NCBI RefSeq assembly: GCF_004348595.1
Contig: NZ_SMKD01000002.1
Location: 1-64,000 of the forward strand
Reading direction: 5' to 3'
Length of the DNA: 64,000 nucleotides
Origin: Micromonospora sp. KC723
Lineage (GTDB): Bacteria > Actinomycetota > Actinomycetes > Mycobacteriales > Micromonosporaceae
Positions 60,825 to 64,000 of the stretch are shown here, piece by piece. Within the stretch, counting starts at the first letter, position 1. Each line of letters begins with the position of its first letter. The notes below the pieces were generated by a model that did no database searches, was not told the origin of the DNA, and was given only the letters and a program-made list of their open reading frames with translations. The position numbers were made by a program, and so were the translations under genes.

Positions 60825-60993
60825 GAGCGGATTCTCGCCCGACGACCGCGAGCATGCTGGCGGATTTCAGACGTCGCGTTCGCCGAGACATGTGCCGTCC
60901 GCGATTCGAGGCACTACAGGGCGAACGTTGACTGTGGCGGAGCGGCTGCGATCGGCGATCTGCGCGTACGCGCGGCCGCCTGCGATCAGTGCC

Positions 60994-61875
60994 CTACCGC
61001 CGGGCGGCGGCGGCCCGCTGGCGTGCCGATTCGTACAGCACGACAGTCGCGGCGGTCGCCGCGTTCAGGGAGCTGGCGGACCCGAACATGGGGATCCGGA
61101 CGAGCCGGTCGCATGCCTCGCGCCAGCCGGAGCTGAGGCCGGTGGTCTCGTTGCCGACCAACACCAGGGTGGGTTGTGTGAAGTCGTACTCGGCGGCGTC
61201 CAGAATGCCGCGCTCATCGGTTCCCATGATGCTCATGCCGATGCCGTCGGCGCGGACGTTAGCGACCCAGGATAGAACGGCCTGGTGGGAGGGCACCCGG
61301 ACAACGGGCAAGGCGAACAGCGAGCCGGTGCTCGCCCGGACCGCCTTCGGGTCGTACACGTCAGCGGCGTGGCCGGTGACGATGACGCCGCCGGCGCCGA
61401 AGGCGTCCGCCGACCGAACGAGGGTCCCGATATTGCCGGGGCTGGTGGGCCGATCGAACACGACGGTGAGCATGGTCGGACCGACCGGGATACGGCGCAG
61501 GTTTTCTTCCGGCAGCGCGACCACGGCCAGCAGCTCTGGAACCTTGTCTGCCTTGCCCCCCAGTTCGTGCATCAGTTCACGCGAGACGGCGAACTTCTCA
61601 GCCCGGACTGTGTCCAGGGTCTCGCGTGCCCAGCCGGACAGCTGAGCGCTGGTGTCGTAGAGCAGCTCCCGGATCTGCCAGCCGTGTTCGACGGCCATGG
61701 TGATCGGGCGCACGCCCTGCACGACGAACTCGCCATGTCGCTGCCGCTTGGTCCGATTGCCGAGGAGAGCTCTCCACTGCTGGAACCGCGCATTGCGCGC
61801 ACTCACTCGCAGAACCACTGCCAACCCCGCCTCCGACGCACTTAGCCCGCCCATGCCCTGCCTGCCACACTTCAC
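60994..61875 (-). CDS. SpoU/TrmH-family RNA 2'-O-methyltransferase
   Basis: A 293-residue SPOUT enzyme. The N-terminal RNA-binding domain includes RALLGNRTKRQRHGEFVVQGVRPI. The knotted SAM domain has FDRPTSPGNIGTLVRSADAFGAGGVIVTG (motif 1), LVLVGNETTGLS (motif 2) and IPMFGSASSLNAATAATVVLYE (motif 3). It methylates a ribose in rRNA or tRNA; in actinomycetes some relatives give antibiotic resistance. Start ambiguous between 61875 and the ATG at 61854. Confidence 0.9.
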   Translation of the reverse strand: MKCGRQGMGGLSASEAGLAVVLRVSARNARFQQWRALLGNRTKRQRHGEFVVQGVRPITMAVEHGWQIRELLYDTSAQLSGWARETLDTVRAEKFAVSRELMHELGGKADKVPELLAVVALPEENLRRIPVGPTMLTVVFDRPTSPGNIGTLVRSADAFGAGGVIVTGHAADVYDPKAVRASTGSLFALPVVRVPSHQAVLSWVANVRADGIGMSIMGTDERGILDAAEYDFTQPTLVLVGNETTGLSSGWREACDRLVRIPMFGSASSLNAATAATVVLYESARQRAAAARR

Positions 61876-61935
61876 CGGTCTCTGGCTCCGAGGTTTCCGA
61901 CAAGACCTTCGGCCAGACGCTCAGGGACGGACGGA

Positions 61936-62754
61936 TCAAATCGCCCCGGCGCCACGGTCGGTGCCGTCCCCGTCCGGACCGAGGGCATCCTGTCCGAGAC
62001 CCCGACGGATCGCGATCTCTACGGGTGAGTATGCGCTGTCGGCCCGCTCCAGTTCGTACGGTGCGGCTGGCATCAGCGGTGGTTGGGCCATGAAGCGGGG
62101 CCGCGTTCCGTGGTGCGGTTGCGCCGCGTGCACCAGGAATGGGTGGCACAGGAAGACGTCGCCCGGAGATCCGGTGGCGAGGGCGAGCGGCCGGTGTTCG
62201 GACGCCGCCACCAGGTCGGGCGCAAGGGCCAGTCCGCTCGCTCCGTCCTCCCCGTACTTCTCCAGCACTTTCGGCACGTCGAGGTGGGAGCCGACCCGGA
62301 TCCGGGTCGGGGCGTCCTTCTCACCGACCTCACTGAACAGGAACAGCATCAGCAGTGCTCGGCCGCGGGAGCGCACATTGGTGAAGTACCAGCTCTCGCC
62401 CTCCGGCAGATAGCTGCCCTCGATGTGCCAGCCCGCGTCGTCCGGCTCCTCTTCGTGTGGGAAGCGCAGCGGGAACGTGCCCAGCGAGTAGCGCGGCTCC
62501 CAGCGTCCCGCGCCGACGAGCAGGTCGTACGCGTGATGGAGGAACGGGGAGTTTGGAGCGGCGGCGAACGGCCCCTGCGCCATGCCGGGCACCCAGTGCA
62601 CGGGCCTCGTCCACGTCGCTGGATCGTCCGGGTCGCAGCCCGTCTCCCGCCACAGCAGCCGCGCGCAGTCCGCTGCCACGCGCGGCGCGACGGCGCCCTC
62701 CAGCTTAACGAAGCCGTCGCGAAGGAAGCGGGATACCAAGGTCGTGTCAGACAT
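61936..62754 (-). CDS. PhyH-type Fe(II)/2-oxoglutarate dioxygenase-like protein
   Basis: A 272-residue protein of the phytanoyl-CoA dioxygenase family. FLRDGFVKLEGAVAPRVAADCARLLW lies at the N-terminus. The iron-binding triad is probably in AGWHIEGSYL (His-x-Glu in place of the usual His-x-Asp) and in GDVFLCHPFLVHAAQPHHGTRPRFMAQPPLM with the second His and the 2-oxoglutarate Arg. It hydroxylates or halogenates an unknown substrate, or is a non-catalytic relative. It stands alone between the methyltransferase and a GyrI-like gene. Confidence 0.82.
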   Translation of the reverse strand: MSDTTLVSRFLRDGFVKLEGAVAPRVAADCARLLWRETGCDPDDPATWTRPVHWVPGMAQGPFAAAPNSPFLHHAYDLLVGAGRWEPRYSLGTFPLRFPHEEEPDDAGWHIEGSYLPEGESWYFTNVRSRGRALLMLFLFSEVGEKDAPTRIRVGSHLDVPKVLEKYGEDGASGLALAPDLVAASEHRPLALATGSPGDVFLCHPFLVHAAQPHHGTRPRFMAQPPLMPAAPYELERADSAYSPVEIAIRRGLGQDALGPDGDGTDRGAGAI

Positions 62755-62907
62755 GCCCCCATCGTGCGGCGGCGCCGGTCTCGATCACCCGACATCTTCC
62801 GCGCCGCTTCTGTCGGGTGCCCACCGGCGCGCTGCGACCAGGGTTGACGTCGGGCGGAGGCTTGATGATCCTCGGCACTCCGTCTGACCGTCGAAGGGAG
62901 CGAACAC

Positions 62908-63402
62908 GTGGACACCCGCATCGTCGACCATCCCGAGTTCCGGCTCGTGGGGCACGCGGCCCGTGCCCGGCTGGTCCATGAAGGCATCAACCCGCACATC
63001 CAGCGGCACATCACCGCACTGCCGACGGAGGAGCACCTGCGCTTGAAGGCTCTCGGCAATACTGAGCCGAGCGGCCTGCTCGCGGTCAGCGACGACCTTG
63101 ACCCCGACTACGCCGAGGGCAGCGAGCTGACCTACCTTCACGGGGTCGCCGTGTCCCCGGGTACGCCGGTCCCCGGCGGTCTCGACATCATCGAAGTTCC
63201 GGCCGGCAGATGGGTGGTCATCCGGACCAGGGGGCCGCATCCACAGACCCCGCAAAAGGTTTGGGCCACGGCCGCAGCCGCGTGGTTCCCGTCCAACCCG
63301 TGGCGTCTGCGGCCGGGTCCGGAAATCGTCGCGGTGCATGAGCCTACGAACGACTTCAGCCCCGCGACCTGTGAACTCTGGCTGCCCGTCGAACCGGCGT
63401 AA
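62908..63402 (+). CDS. GyrI-like small-molecule-binding protein
   Basis: A 164-residue protein with the GyrI/AraC-effector-binding fold: FRLVGHAARARLVHEGINPHIQRHI at the start, LLAVSDDLDPDYAEGSELTYLHGVAV in the middle, and IIEVPAGRWVVIRTRGPHPQTPQKVWATAAAAWFPSNP near the end, finishing CELWLPVEP. Stand-alone proteins of this kind bind or hydrolyse small molecules. GTG with GGGAG seven to eight bases upstream. It is divergent from the PhyH gene. Confidence 0.88.
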   Translation: MDTRIVDHPEFRLVGHAARARLVHEGINPHIQRHITALPTEEHLRLKALGNTEPSGLLAVSDDLDPDYAEGSELTYLHGVAVSPGTPVPGGLDIIEVPAGRWVVIRTRGPHPQTPQKVWATAAAAWFPSNPWRLRPGPEIVAVHEPTNDFSPATCELWLPVEPA

Positions 63403-63546
63403 CGATCTGGCGAGCATCCAGACAGCATCAGGGTCCAGCCCGGCGGCCAACAGGATGGCCCGGCCACGGCAACCGAGCGCGAATATCCGGATCTACCGCG
63501 ATGCGGGCGGGACTTGGTCCGCCACTACCCGCCCGCTGAGTCCCGG

Positions 63547-64000
63547 ATGGCGTCCATGAGCGATGAGGTACGACGCGCCGTGGTCGCAGCGCTGCAACGG
63601 CTTGCGGACAGCCCCAACTTTCGGGACCGCGCGGACGCCGGCCGCGCCCTGGCGAGCTTCGCGGATATGCCGGAAGCTCAGCAACCGCTGCAGCAGTTCC
63701 TACTCGACGTCGCCGACACGTTCGTCACCCGCGCCACCGCGGAAGCCTTACTCCGGAGGGAGGACGCAACCGGCCTGGCGGCAGTGGCGTCGGCCCTGAC
63801 CAGCGCCGATGACAACCATGCTGACTGGATCCACACCGCAGTCCGTGACGTATTCATGATCTACGCCGACAAACGGGACGCCGCAGTGCGGACGTGCGAC
63901 GCGATGATCGAGGGTCCTGATCTACCACTTCGCCGGGGAGTAGCCCAATTGCGCGACATGCTGATCGAGATCAACCCGGTTCTCCACCCTGTGGGCGAGA
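63547..64000 (+). CDS. HEAT-repeat-like hypothetical protein, partial at window end
   Basis: The frame is open from ATG 63547 (or 63556, MSDEVRRAVV) to the last base, about 151 residues, and no stop is seen. RLADSPNFRDRADAGRALASFADMPEAQQPL, FVTRATAEALLRREDATGLAAVASAL and WIHTAVRDVFMIYADKRDAAVRTCDAMIE form repeated helix pairs like HEAT/armadillo repeats. Such proteins usually mediate binding. The C-terminus lies beyond the window. Confidence 0.65.
   Translation, partial: MASMSDEVRRAVVAALQRLADSPNFRDRADAGRALASFADMPEAQQPLQQFLLDVADTFVTRATAEALLRREDATGLAAVASALTSADDNHADWIHTAVRDVFMIYADKRDAAVRTCDAMIEGPDLPLRRGVAQLRDMLIEINPVLHPVGE

Noticed and set aside
1..64000. CRISPR arrays, tRNA and rRNA genes, replication origin
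   Set aside because: No regularly spaced repeats, cloverleaf-like tRNA ends, rRNA-like conserved stretches or DnaA-box clusters were seen by eye.

Overview
This is chromosomal DNA of a high-GC actinomycete. Codon use, pervasive ATGA/GTGA start-stop overlaps, a Ddn-type deazaflavin-dependent oxidoreductase, an ECF41-type sigma factor and many MerR/MarR/XRE/WYL regulators all fit, and a member of the Micromonosporaceae is a reasonable guess. No ribosomal or tRNA genes, CRISPR arrays or replication origins were seen.

Region 1 (1-6.1 kb): an IS256-type transposase remnant, a small P-loop kinase, one polypeptide carrying both halves of an ABC exporter, a RimK/DcsG-like ATP-grasp ligase and a VOC protein.

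Region 2 (6.2-25.3 kb) is the outstanding part and looks like a natural-product cluster. Its core is a translationally coupled operon (14.26-25.26 kb) built around a 55-residue amino-group carrier protein (AmCP, LysW-like, ending in EDWGE) that is easily missed because it is so short. The carrier sits with its ligase (LysX-like), kinase (LysZ-like), reductase (LysY-like) and deacylase (LysK-like), a split transketolase, a DegT-type aminotransferase and the two ATP-sulfurylase subunits CysD/CysN. A PAPS-type sulfotransferase is divergent from it. This set matches the logic known for vazabitide A, ficellomycin and azinomycin: glutamate is loaded on the AmCP, activated and reduced to the semialdehyde, extended by two carbons by transketolase and transaminated to a diamino-dihydroxyheptanoate, then probably sulfated so that sulfate can leave during ring (aziridine) closure. 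Two coupled genes at the head of the operon, a lone beta-sandwich protein and a BtrH_N-like Cys protease-fold protein, are the least explained members and the best candidates for new chemistry. Upstream lie a GH42 beta-galactosidase-like protein and four glycosyltransferase-like genes plus a LuxR-type regulator with a degenerate receiver. No NRPS or PKS gene is present, which sets this cluster apart from the characterised AmCP clusters.

Region 3 (25.5-33.9 kb): an ABATE/CGNR-type regulator, decayed genes (S8 protease, AlkZ-like, MMPL, SRPBCC), an epoxide hydrolase divergent from a WYL regulator, and an AraC regulator divergent from a membrane protein.

Region 4 (33.9-45.6 kb): accessory metabolism and regulation. 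It holds a flavin amine oxidase, a LacI/MFS pair with a palindromic operator at the MFS start codon, an ECF41-like sigma factor next to a CxxC carboxymuconolactone decarboxylase, a truncated cupin, an XRE regulator divergent from an alcohol dehydrogenase/lipoprotein/SDR series, and a MarR-VOC-Ddn operon with a clear palindrome abutting the MarR start.

Region 5 (45.6-60.2 kb) is a graveyard of mobile elements (IS701, IS21/IstB, IS5-type twice, serine recombinase, IS110, and a delimited but dead IS630 element). It is interspersed with intact genes: GNATs, a cold-shock protein, a SoxR-like regulator with its box and MFS exporter, a hydrolase-MerR pair, and a MerR/class IV aminotransferase pair.

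Region 6 (60.2-64 kb): a gamma-carbonic-anhydrase-like hexapeptide protein, a SpoU/TrmH methyltransferase, a PhyH-type dioxygenase, a GyrI-like protein and the start of a HEAT-like protein that runs off the end. All calls come from reading the sequence; no database search was made.
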